Source: CAYOBW01 sp964402115 (GTDB lineage: Bacteria; Verrucomicrobiota; Kiritimatiellia; UBA8416; CAYOBW01). Taken from it: 12,111 bases of DNA. A model generated the notes under the pieces. The model saw only the letters and a list, made by a program, of their open reading frames with translations. It was not told the DNA's origin and searched no databases. Location of the stretch: contig CAYOBW010000215.1 of assembly GCA_964402115.1 (NCBI GenBank), forward strand, positions 1 to 12,111, read 5' to 3'. The position numbers and the translations under genes were made by a program. How positions within the stretch are numbered: position 1 is the first letter of the stretch; every line of letters begins with the position of its first letter. This document shows, in pieces, positions 1-7,475 of the stretch.

Positions 1-1
1 G

Positions 2-1036
2 ATGGGATGCTGCCTGGGCTTGTTACTGCCCGCGTTGGCGGCATCGGCCGAAGAGGCGAAGAAACTAGTTCACGTTCTGTTCTGCGGGCCACGCCAGTGG
101 ATGACCTCGGATGTGACGGCGTTCTTCGAGGCGATGACCGAACACTCGCATCCGGACTGGGACGTGCGCTGCACCCTTGAGCCGGGCGATGGTCAGTACC
201 CGGCCCGGCGCGAGGACGACGCCGGCAGCGAGGCGCTCAAGGCCTGGATTGGCCATGATGTTGCCGGGATGACGACCGATCTCGACGCGCGAATCCAACG
301 TGTTGAGAGTGCCATCAAGATGCGGACGCCGCGCGATCCCGCGAAACAGACGCCGACGGGCGCCGAGCAGGTAGCGGCGTTGAAGGCGAAGCTGGCGAAC
401 TTCCAGGCTCAACGCGCGGAGTTGGCTCAGCGCAAGGGATGGGACTACGTGTTCATCGGCACGATCGCGCCGCCGGAGTTCCAGGCGGAACTGGTGGACC
501 TTGCGTTGGCCAAGGGGTTCAAGACATACCTGCTGCTGCCGTTCGGCTTCGAGGCGCACGGTTATTATTATGGGAACTCCCACTACATGCCGGTCAAGCG
601 CATCCTGCCGAAGGAAGTGGCCGCCGCGCGCGCCGCCAAGGCGCCGGTTGTCTCCAGCGCCCTGTCATTTGGCACTCTGTTCCAGACCACGGGCGAGAAG
701 AAAGGGCCGTACCAGTTCTACTACGCCTTCAAGTTTACCTGGATGGGCGCGTACGTGCTCGCCTGCCAGATACACACCACGTTGTTCAACGTCTCGCCCG
801 TCGGGGCTTGGTCCCCAAGCACCTTGCCTGAATCGGCGACACGCTTCAAACACATGCAGCAGCCGGCAGATGGCCCAACAGCATTCTTTGAACTGCCCCT
901 GAAGCCGGAATACATCAAGCAGATGCAAGAACAGGCTTGGACGACTCATCAAGCGTTCACCGCCGCCTTGGCGCAACCGGCGCCGCCACCCTCAACCAAG
1001 GACAGCCAAGGACAAGAAAGCAAGCCATCGCCCTGA
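2..1036 (+). CDS. Unrecognised exported protein, 5' end probably outside the window
   Basis: I do not recognise this protein. From the ATG at base 2 it is 344 residues and opens with a hydrophobic stretch and an Ala-Leu-Ala-Ala-Ser-Ala-Glu run that looks like the h-region and cleavage site of a signal peptide. It lacks the Lys/Arg n-region that all but one of the other six proteins place right after Met, so the real start is probably upstream and this ATG internal. After the leader comes an alpha/beta-looking segment (HVLFCGPRQW, about 23-32), a charged Ala/Gln/Lys/Arg-rich stretch at about 92-144 that could form a helical hairpin or coiled coil, then a second alpha/beta segment starting WDYVFIG at 147, and Tyr-rich strands (HGYYYGNSHY; QFYYAFKF). 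The alternation of strands and helices vaguely recalls SGNH-like folds, but I see no catalytic Ser motif. The last 25 or so residues are Pro/Ser/Lys-rich and probably disordered. It sits upstream of the esterase in the same direction, so a role in the same glycan pathway is plausible but unproven. Confidence 0.7.
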   Translation: MGCCLGLLLPALAASAEEAKKLVHVLFCGPRQWMTSDVTAFFEAMTEHSHPDWDVRCTLEPGDGQYPARREDDAGSEALKAWIGHDVAGMTTDLDARIQRVESAIKMRTPRDPAKQTPTGAEQVAALKAKLANFQAQRAELAQRKGWDYVFIGTIAPPEFQAELVDLALAKGFKTYLLLPFGFEAHGYYYGNSHYMPVKRILPKEVAAARAAKAPVVSSALSFGTLFQTTGEKKGPYQFYYAFKFTWMGAYVLACQIHTTLFNVSPVGAWSPSTLPESATRFKHMQQPADGPTAFFELPLKPEYIKQMQEQAWTTHQAFTAALAQPAPPPSTKDSQGQESKPSP

Positions 1037-1243
1037 ATGGCCTGACCGGCAACGCAACCGTGACGGCGCAGTACTAAAGGAGACAGGAACATGAAGACCG
1101 GCATTGCCGTCCACGACACGGACCAGAAACAAGGAAATGACATAAGCAGCATCCCTAACGGTCGCGGGAGCCGCAGGGAGAAGCAGATGAACGAGATCAC
1201 AAGACGGTCAATCCAACCCCGCCCCCGAAAGGACCTGCCTGCC
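1037..1243 (+). other. 207-base gap before the esterase
   Basis: It contains the Shine-Dalgarno and ATG at 1076-1093 described separately, and the last part of a C-terminal-like reading (ALNGLTGNATVTAQY, stop TAA 1075-1077) in a frame other than the upstream gene. GAAAGGA at 1227-1233 is the ribosome site for the esterase start at 1244. I see no promoter pair or terminator. Confidence 0.5.
1076..1082 (+). promoter_or_regulatory. Strong Shine-Dalgarno with no obvious natural start
   Basis: AAAGGAG stands eight bases before an ATG at 1091, an ideal arrangement and the best ribosome site in this part of the window. The ATG opens a frame that runs without a stop into the esterase, but the 51 residues it would add are polar and would bury the esterase signal peptide. 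The site may drive a short leader, may be left from a lost gene, or may mean that the esterase really starts at 1091. Confidence 0.5.
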
Positions 1244-2440
1244 ATGAAACACTCCACACTCACCCTCACGGGACTACTCGCGCTCAGTCTGGCCGTTCCG
1301 GCCGCTTTTGCCGCCGACTTGTCCGCCGTAGCCTCGGCGAAGGCGGAACGCCTCACGCTTCACGACGTTCTCGTCGGCGAAGCCTGGCTGGCATCAGGGC
1401 AGTCGAACATGCACTTGAATTTCGCTCAGAGTATCGCCGACCGCGAGAAGGCGCTGGCAGAGGCGGACGATCCGTGGGTGCGACAGTTCACCGTGATTCG
1501 CAACGATGCCATCCAATCGCCACGCGAACTGGCGGGTGTGTGGCGCGCGGCGAATCGCGCGAACCTCACGGCGAGCCGCACGGACGGCGACTCGGCGGTG
1601 GCTTACTTTTTCAGCCGGGAGTTGCGGCGCGAACTCAAACGCCCGGTGGGCGTGCTTCATGCCTCGGTCGGAGCCACTCCGATTCAGGCGTGGTCGCCGG
1701 GCGGCAGGTCCTTCAAAACGATGATCGAGCCGCTGGCACCGTATGGCCTTCGCGGGGCGCTTTGGTATCAGGGCGAGAGTAACTTGGAAAGGTCTCAGTC
1801 GGACGTTTACGCAGATCTGCTCACGAAGCATGTGGCGGCGTGGCGTTCGCTGTGGGGACAGGGCGAGTTTCCTTTTTTCTACGTGCAGATCGCTCCTTTC
1901 CGTTACTCGCAGAAACGGGTTGGACCATTAAAGGACAAGCCCGTCGGCCCGCTGGGGTTGCCGCTGTTCTGGGAGGCGCAGACGGCGGCGCTGTCGCCGA
2001 TTGCCAACAGCGGAATGGCGGTGATTCACGATTCGATCACGGACTTGGACAACGTGCATCCCTCTAACAAGCGCGTGCCCGGCGAACGTCTGGCCTTGCT
2101 CGCGCTGGCGAAGACGTACGGTCGCAAGGAACTCGTCTGTTCCGGCCCGGTTTACAAAGAGATGCAGGTCGAAGGCGACCGCGTCCGTGTGCGGTTCGAC
2201 GCTGTCGGTTCGGGCTTGAAGACTCGCGATGGCCAACCGCCCACGTTTTTGGAAATCGCCGGCGCCGACAAACAGTTTGAGCCGGCAGAAGGCGTGATCG
2301 AAGGCGATTGTGTGCTGGTGCGAAGCGCGGCGGTGCCGAAGCCGGTCGCTGTCCGGTTTGGCTGGATCGAAGTCGCGCGACCCAACCTGATGAACAAGGA
2401 AGGACTGCCAGCTGGACCCTTTCGTACGGACAAGTGGTAA
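1244..2440 (+). CDS. Compact sialate O-acetylesterase-type (SASA/DUF303) SGNH esterase
   Basis: Predicted exported carbohydrate esterase that removes O-acetyl groups from sugars. The start at 1244 gives 398 residues with a clean signal peptide (MKHSTLTLTGLL to AFA, cleavage after about 23) and GAAAGGA ten bases upstream; the longer frame from 1091 would place 51 polar residues before it. The SASA blocks are clear: GQSNM with the nucleophile Ser54, GALWYQGESN with Gly177 and Asn180 of the oxyanion region, and DNVHP giving the Asp269-x-x-His272 pair. The C-terminus NKEGLPAGPFRTDKW is also typical of the family. Known relatives usually run 500-650 residues and begin with a beta-sandwich domain of about 80-100 residues between the signal peptide and the DVLVGEVW segment. 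Here the signal peptide is followed almost at once by TLHDVLVGEAW, and the stretch between the AW motif and GALWYQGESN is also short. The stop TAA shares a base with the possible GH127 start. The natural substrate cannot be read from the sequence; sialic acid is not implied. Confidence 0.87.
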   Translation: MKHSTLTLTGLLALSLAVPAAFAADLSAVASAKAERLTLHDVLVGEAWLASGQSNMHLNFAQSIADREKALAEADDPWVRQFTVIRNDAIQSPRELAGVWRAANRANLTASRTDGDSAVAYFFSRELRRELKRPVGVLHASVGATPIQAWSPGGRSFKTMIEPLAPYGLRGALWYQGESNLERSQSDVYADLLTKHVAAWRSLWGQGEFPFFYVQIAPFRYSQKRVGPLKDKPVGPLGLPLFWEAQTAALSPIANSGMAVIHDSITDLDNVHPSNKRVPGERLALLALAKTYGRKELVCSGPVYKEMQVEGDRVRVRFDAVGSGLKTRDGQPPTFLEIAGADKQFEPAEGVIEGDCVLVRSAAVPKPVAVRFGWIEVARPNLMNKEGLPAGPFRTDKW

Positions 2441-4887
2441 TGACGACAACAACGAATATGAAACGCATTCTTCTCCTTACCGCCCTGCTGCTGGCGCCCC
2501 TGGCCCGTGGCGCACAGTTGACGCCAGTGCCAACTCAGCAAGTGGTCATCGACGACGCTTTCTGGTCGCCGAAGATCAAGACCTGGCGCGAGGTGACGAT
2601 CGCGGATTGCCTGGCGAAGTTCGAGAAGGACGGGACGCTGCTGAATTTCGACAGGGTCCGGGACGGGCAGTTGAAGGAGAAGCACAACGGGCCGCCGTGG
2701 TATGACGGGCTGCTCTACGAAATGATTCGCGGCTGTGCCGACTATCTCGCCGCCCAACGCGACCTGGCGCTGGAACAGCGGTTGGACGGCTACATCGAAC
2801 GCATCGTCGCGGCCCAAGCGAAAGACCCGCATGGCTACGTCAACACGTACAGCCAGATGCAGCAGCCGACGCACCGCTTCGGGTTGAACGGCGGCGACGA
2901 CAACTGGCAGCACGATGTCTACAACGCCGGTGCGATGTGCGAGGCGGCCGTGCATTACTACCGCGCCACCGGGAAGACTTCGTTGTTGAAAGCGTCCGCG
3001 CGCTTGGCCAACCACATGTGCGACCTCATCGGCCCGCCGCCGAAGAACAACATCATTCCGGGCCATGCGGGTCCCGAAGAGGCCGTCGCGCGGCTGTATG
3101 AGCTGTTCCGCGAGCAGCCGCAACTGAAGAAGGAAATGGGATTCGAAGTTGACGAGCAGCGCTATCTGAAACTGGCGGAGTTCTTCATCGAGGCTCGCGG
3201 GTATCATGCAGGCCGCAAGAACTTCGGTCCTTACGGCCAGGACCACGAAGCGGTGTTTCAGCAGCAGACCCTGGAAGGCCACGCGGTCCGCGCCACGTTG
3301 ATGGGCACCGGCCTGTCGGCGCTGGCAGCGATCAACGGACGCGAGGAATATTCGCAGGCTGCTGGTCGCCTGTGGGACAATATGACCACGCGGCGGATGC
3401 ATCTGACCGGCGGCGTGGGCGCAAGTCGCAAGGGCGAAGCGTTTTCCCACGACTACCACTTGCCCAACGATGGCTATCTCGAGACCTGCGCGGCCGTCGG
3501 CTCCGGTTTCTTCAGCCGGAACATGAACTTGCTGTTTGGCAACGCCTGCTACGCGGACGAACTGGAACGGACGCTCTACAACGCGGTATTGGCCGGTGTT
3601 TCCTTGCAGGGCGACACCTATTTCTACGAGAACCCGCTCGCGGCTGGCAAGAATCGCGCCCGCTGGTCGTGGAGCGGCTGCCCCTGCTGCCCGCCCATGT
3701 TCCTGAAGATCATTGGCGCGATGCCTGGCTACATCTACGCCCAGGACGCCGCTGGCGTTTACGTCAACCTGTTCGTCGGCAGCCGAGCCGATGTTCGTTT
3801 GACCGGCGGCAAGGCTATGCTCCGGCAGACGACGCGTTATCCCTGGCAAGGTGAGGTGAGGATTGCGGTTGAGCCGGAAAAACCCAGCGCGTTCGACCTC
3901 TATGTTCGCATCCCGGCCTGGTGCCAAGGAACCGCTTCGCCCGACGATCTGTACCAAATCGAGGGCCGGCCGACCACGGGCGCGGCACGGCTGAAGGTCA
4001 ATGGCCAATCGGTTGAGCAACCGGAGATGGTTCGCGGGTATGCCCGATTGAAACGGCAGTGGAAATCCGGCGATGTGGTCGAACTGCAGATGGACATGCC
4101 CGTGCGCCGCGTCAAGGCTCATCCCAAGGTGGACGCGGACCGGGAACGGGTGGCCCTGATGCGCGGGCCGATCGTCTATTGTTTCGAAGGTTGTGACCAC
4201 GGCGGGCATATCCGCCATGTGGTGGCTCCTCCACAGGTTCAGTTTGCCACGGAGCACCTCGCGGACCTCCTGGGTGGAATGACTGTCCTGCGCGGCCAAG
4301 GGTTAGGCTTGTATCGAACCGAAGAGGGCAGGGTGGAACAGCAGCCTGCGGACTTGGTGGCGATACCGTATGGCTTCAATGCCAACCGCGGGCCCACCGA
4401 GATGGCCGTGTGGCTACCCGAGGTGCCCGCGCGGGCGCAGCCGGTGCCGGTGCCTACGATCGCCAGCCGTGCTCAGCCCTCGGCCTCGCATTGCACCCCA
4501 GCCGACGGTTTGAACGCGCTCAACGACCGGGTCGAGCCAGCCGCCTCGGACGACAGGAAGATTCCGCGATTCACTTGGTGGGATCACCGCGGAACAAAGG
4601 AATGGGTGCAGTACGATTTCGTCGAACCCCAGACGGTCTCCCGCGTCGACGTCTACTGGTTTGATGAACAGCGGATCCGCGGCGGCTGCCGAATGCCTCA
4701 ATCTTGGCAACTGCTTTACAAGGACGGAAACGAGTGGAAGCCGGTAGCGGGCGCCTCGGAGTACGGCGTCACGATGGACCGGCTCAACCGAGTGACGTTC
4801 ACCCCGATCAGGACCACGGCCTTGCGGATCGAGATCCAACTTCAGCCCAACTGGTCCGGCGGGATTCTGGAATGGCAAGTCCGGTGA
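2440..4887 (+). CDS. GH127-type (DUF1680) glycosidase with C-terminal discoidin-like domain
   Basis: Predicted exported glycoside hydrolase of family GH127, whose best-studied member (HypBA1) is a beta-L-arabinofuranosidase using a zinc-bound cysteine as nucleophile. Two starts are possible: ATG 2440, overlapping the esterase stop as TAATG (815 aa), or ATG 2458, which begins directly with the signal peptide MKRILLLTALLL (809 aa). Neither has a good Shine-Dalgarno, so translational coupling is likely. Numbered from 2458, all expected catalytic and metal residues are present: Glu327 in KGEAFSHDYHLPND (acid/base position), Glu342 and Cys344 in YLETCA, and Cys410-Cys411 in CPCCPP. Their spacing closely follows HypBA1 Glu322, Glu338, Cys340, Cys417 and Cys418. 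The (alpha/alpha)6 barrel covers roughly 20-430, then beta-sandwich domains. Residues about 670-809 (HCTPADGLNALNDRVEPAAS, FTWWDHRGTKEWVQYDF) form an F5/8-type or CBM32-like domain that may bind sugar. Family GH146 is related and cannot be fully excluded, so the exact sugar is uncertain. Confidence 0.92.
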   Translation: MTTTTNMKRILLLTALLLAPLARGAQLTPVPTQQVVIDDAFWSPKIKTWREVTIADCLAKFEKDGTLLNFDRVRDGQLKEKHNGPPWYDGLLYEMIRGCADYLAAQRDLALEQRLDGYIERIVAAQAKDPHGYVNTYSQMQQPTHRFGLNGGDDNWQHDVYNAGAMCEAAVHYYRATGKTSLLKASARLANHMCDLIGPPPKNNIIPGHAGPEEAVARLYELFREQPQLKKEMGFEVDEQRYLKLAEFFIEARGYHAGRKNFGPYGQDHEAVFQQQTLEGHAVRATLMGTGLSALAAINGREEYSQAAGRLWDNMTTRRMHLTGGVGASRKGEAFSHDYHLPNDGYLETCAAVGSGFFSRNMNLLFGNACYADELERTLYNAVLAGVSLQGDTYFYENPLAAGKNRARWSWSGCPCCPPMFLKIIGAMPGYIYAQDAAGVYVNLFVGSRADVRLTGGKAMLRQTTRYPWQGEVRIAVEPEKPSAFDLYVRIPAWCQGTASPDDLYQIEGRPTTGAARLKVNGQSVEQPEMVRGYARLKRQWKSGDVVELQMDMPVRRVKAHPKVDADRERVALMRGPIVYCFEGCDHGGHIRHVVAPPQVQFATEHLADLLGGMTVLRGQGLGLYRTEEGRVEQQPADLVAIPYGFNANRGPTEMAVWLPEVPARAQPVPVPTIASRAQPSASHCTPADGLNALNDRVEPAASDDRKIPRFTWWDHRGTKEWVQYDFVEPQTVSRVDVYWFDEQRIRGGCRMPQSWQLLYKDGNEWKPVAGASEYGVTMDRLNRVTFTPIRTTALRIEIQLQPNWSGGILEWQVR

Positions 4888-4976
4888 TACGGCGCACTTG
4901 GACCACAGGGATTCCACCCAGTCAGCCCCTTCCGAATCTACCTGCAAATGAAGATCAAATGAATGAGGTATCGCGG
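4888..4976 (+). other. GH127 to GxGYxYP gap with start-deciding Shine-Dalgarno
   Basis: An 89-base gap with no hairpin or promoter I can identify. GAGG at 4965-4968 lies eight bases before ATG 4977, which favours that start over the in-frame ATG at 4959. The longer open frame back to 4704 overlaps the GH127 end in another frame and is not credible coding sequence. Confidence 0.55.
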
Positions 4977-7334
4977 ATGAAATGCCGCTCGGCCAACTCG
5001 CTGCTCCTCTTGCTGCTGCTCGTGGGAACGAATTCGGCTGCGACGGCGGGTGCCGCCGATTGTCCCGCGGTAGAGCCGGTCGTCTACTGCGATCTCACGC
5101 CGCTCTTCGCGCTGGACCTGAAGGACGACACGGCCCGGTGGCGGTTCTGGGACGAGACGCACTTGGCGGTGGCGCTCCAGGGGTTGGTGAACCGCTCGTC
5201 GCCGCGGCTGTTCCTGCGCTACGTTACCGCGGCGGATGACTTCTGGTGGGAACAGATGACACAGGCTGACGGCTGGTTGGCGGGGCGGCCCGTGATCAAG
5301 CTCGGTTCGATTGAGGAGTTGCTTGATCGTTTCAAGGATGCCTACCGGGGCGCGGTCGTCTGGGACGAACGGGTTCCGGCCACCTCGAATCTGGCCTCGA
5401 CGATCGCGGGCTGCGACGACTTGCTCCCGCTGCGGTTTGACCCGCGAGACGGCTCGCTGTATCGAAAGCTGACGCAGACCGGGCGGCTGGAGGTCAAGGT
5501 CCGCCTGCTGCAAGATGACGGGGCGCCACTGTTCACCGGTCGGGACAAGATCGCCGGAACGGAGCGGGACTCTTCCGGCAGCGCGAAGAACGATGCCTAT
5601 CGGTGGCTGATCGAACACTACGTGAAGACGGGCAAGGCCAACCCGCAGGTCATGGGCTACTACCTGGACGCCTATTGGCATCAGGGCTGGCGGGCTTCCG
5701 GCCCGGCCAACCACACGCTGTCGAACCACGATTTCGTGATCGCCCGGCGGGGTGTGCTCTTCGACCTGAACGTGTGGGATGACGAAGCGTGTATCGACGA
5801 TCCGGCCCAGGCGCCCGGCACGGACGTGGCCACGCTGAAGGAACTGTTGCACGCGGCCTATCAGCGGTTTGGGGGCGAGGGCGTGATCCATGTCGCCGGG
5901 TTTGTGCCGTGGGCGTACAAGTACACGAGTTTCCGCGGTGCCGGCGGCCGGCACGCGGAAGTGCCAACCGAGTGGCGGTACGCCGAAATCCTCTCCTGCT
6001 TCAACGCCTACATGGATGGGGACGCCCTGGGTTTGAGCGCCATGGCCAACGCGTCCTTCTTTCAACATTACCCGCTGGCGGACCGTTATCCGCAGAATCC
6101 GAAACCGACGCGTGAAAGTCTGACCGCCCGCGGCCTGTTGGACGCTCAGGGCCGGATCGTGCCGCGGCGCTACGTGGCGCACTACGTCGGCGACTACGAC
6201 GCGGCGGCCTGGCTGTACCGCGAGTTGCCGCGGATGTGGCGCGATCCGGCGCGCGGGACCACGCCCCTGTCGTGGGCGTTCAACCCGTGTCTGGCCATGC
6301 GATTCCCGCTGGGGATGGCGTGGGCCCGCCAGCGGCGCATGGCCAACGACTGGTTCGTGGCAGGCGATTCGGGCGCGGGTTACTTGAATCCTGGCTATCT
6401 GACGCCGCCGCGGCCTCATTCGGGGCTGCCGTCGGGTTTGGCCGCCTGGGAGAAGTATTGCGACAAACTGTATCAGCAGTGGGACCTCTCGCTGACGGGG
6501 TTCGTGATCGACGGTTACGCCCGCGGTCTGGACAAGGCTGGACTCGACGCTTACGCGCGCTTCTCACCCGACGGCCTCGTCGCGCAGCAGATCGGCAGGC
6601 AGGGCTTGCACGGCACTATGCCCTATCTGAAGATGGCCACGGACTTGCACGGCTCGCCCGCGGAGGCGGCCCGGGCCATCGCGCGGCTGAACCACGGGTC
6701 GCCGCCCCGGTTTACGGTGTGCCGCTCGATTCTGCAGACGCCCACTTGGTACGCCCAAGTGGAGAAGGAACTGCAGGCGTTGCCCGGCGATCCCATCCAG
6801 GTCGTCGACCTGTACACGCTGCTGTGGCTCGTGCGGGAGTACGAAACGCACCGGGAAGCCTACGTCGACTTGCGGTATGCTCAAGCCAAGGAAGTTAGCG
6901 CGACGCCAGCGAAGAGCGACGGGCTGACGCCGACGTTCGCCGCGGATGGTCCGGTCAATGAGACCGGTCACGACGGTACACGGTGCTGGCGCATCTCGGG
7001 GGCTCAAGGCGGCCGGTACTTGTACTTCGATGTCGACGATGCGTTCTATCGGCCGGGCTCGGGGCCGCTGGAGATCACGCTGGAGTTCCTGGATCAGGGG
7101 ACTGGACGAATTGTGCTGCAGTACGATTCGACCGACACCGCCGCAACCTTGGGCGGAGCCTACAAGAGCCATGCGACCGTCGTGAATTGTGGTAACAGCG
7201 GCAACTGGCGGAGCGTCACTTTCCCTGTGTCCGACGCCCGCTTCGCCGGATCGCAAAATGGAAGCGCCGATTTCCGGGTTCACAGCAGCGGCGACAACCT
7301 ATTGATCCGCCGCGTGCGAGTTACCCGCCGCTGA
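4977..7334 (+). CDS. GxGYxYP-family putative glycoside hydrolase
   Basis: Member of the GxGYxYP family (Pfam GxGYxYP with its N-terminal partner domain), predicted to be secreted glycosidases but, to my knowledge, poorly characterised. Started at 4977 it has 785 residues and a signal peptide with seven consecutive Leu and probable cleavage near ATAGA-A (24-27). The N-terminal domain (about 35-340) begins with the typical segment LAVALQGLVNR followed by PRLFLRYV. The catalytic-type domain shows VGDYDAAAWLYRELPRMW, the Asp-Pro-Ala-Arg-Gly-Thr-Thr-Pro-Leu-Ser-Trp loop, and the signature GAGYLNP at 466-472, where the sixth position is Asn rather than Tyr. From about 638 to the end a separate beta-sandwich follows (ITLEFLDQGTGRIVLQYDST, ADFRVHSSGDNLLIRRVRVT), which looks like a carbohydrate-binding or accessory domain. 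It lies 89 bases after GH127 and before a sulfatase, so action on the same glycan is likely. Substrate and catalytic residues cannot be assigned from the sequence. Confidence 0.88.
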   Translation: MKCRSANSLLLLLLLVGTNSAATAGAADCPAVEPVVYCDLTPLFALDLKDDTARWRFWDETHLAVALQGLVNRSSPRLFLRYVTAADDFWWEQMTQADGWLAGRPVIKLGSIEELLDRFKDAYRGAVVWDERVPATSNLASTIAGCDDLLPLRFDPRDGSLYRKLTQTGRLEVKVRLLQDDGAPLFTGRDKIAGTERDSSGSAKNDAYRWLIEHYVKTGKANPQVMGYYLDAYWHQGWRASGPANHTLSNHDFVIARRGVLFDLNVWDDEACIDDPAQAPGTDVATLKELLHAAYQRFGGEGVIHVAGFVPWAYKYTSFRGAGGRHAEVPTEWRYAEILSCFNAYMDGDALGLSAMANASFFQHYPLADRYPQNPKPTRESLTARGLLDAQGRIVPRRYVAHYVGDYDAAAWLYRELPRMWRDPARGTTPLSWAFNPCLAMRFPLGMAWARQRRMANDWFVAGDSGAGYLNPGYLTPPRPHSGLPSGLAAWEKYCDKLYQQWDLSLTGFVIDGYARGLDKAGLDAYARFSPDGLVAQQIGRQGLHGTMPYLKMATDLHGSPAEAARAIARLNHGSPPRFTVCRSILQTPTWYAQVEKELQALPGDPIQVVDLYTLLWLVREYETHREAYVDLRYAQAKEVSATPAKSDGLTPTFAADGPVNETGHDGTRCWRISGAQGGRYLYFDVDDAFYRPGSGPLEITLEFLDQGTGRIVLQYDSTDTAATLGGAYKSHATVVNCGNSGNWRSVTFPVSDARFAGSQNGSADFRVHSSGDNLLIRRVRVTRR

Positions 7335-7336
7335 GG

Positions 7337-7438
7337 AACTGGTTATGTCACAACGGCACGGCAAACTTCGCCTGGGGCAACCGTGACGCCGGCGACATGG
7401 CGGCCTGGCTGCCGTCAGGCTCGGCGACGATGGGGTAG
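7337..7438 (+). pseudogene. Possible remnant of a lost gene's 3' end
   Basis: The 141-base gap between GxGYxYP and sulfatase 1 contains, in a frame different from GxGYxYP (whose stop is at 7332-7334), an open stretch ending in TAG at 7436-7438. It reads like real protein: it includes HNGTANFAWGNRDAGDMAAW and no stop over 33 codons. There is no start codon or ribosome site for it, so it would be the tail of a deleted or frameshifted gene. I do not recognise the family. Chance openness in GC-rich DNA is a serious alternative. A weak five-base-pair hairpin (GCCTG 7403-7407 with CAGGC 7416-7420) lies inside and has no T-run after it, so it is not a terminator. Confidence 0.3.
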
Positions 7439-7460
7439 AATCTGGTCTTGACGAACGCAG

Positions 7461-7466
7461 AAAGGA
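7461..7466 (+). promoter_or_regulatory. Shine-Dalgarno of sulfatase 1
   Basis: AAAGGA ends nine bases before ATG 7476 and fixes that start. A closer ATG at 7469 lies in another frame and sits too near the site to be used. Confidence 0.7.
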
Positions 7467-7475
7467 AAATGTCGC

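Noticed and set aside
2308..2439. Longer GH127 start at 2308
   Set aside because: It would overlap the esterase by 132 bases and put polar residues in front of a good signal peptide; 2440 or 2458 fits better.
2152..4299. Long minus-strand open frame of 715 codons opposite GH127
   Set aside because: It mirrors the codons of a clear GH127 gene, has no family motif or signal and is rich in Arg/Ala/Val as expected for antisense of GC-rich coding DNA.
4938..6419. Minus-strand open frame of 493 codons opposite GxGYxYP
   Set aside because: Antisense shadow, Arg/Pro-rich, no recognisable domain, no ribosome site.
7403..7420. GCCTG/CAGGC hairpin as a terminator after GxGYxYP
   Set aside because: Only five base pairs and no following T-run.
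7448..7453. TTGACG as a -35 promoter element before sulfatase 1
   Set aside because: A -10 box at normal spacing would lie on or after the start codon at 7476, and no TATAAT-like sequence is there.
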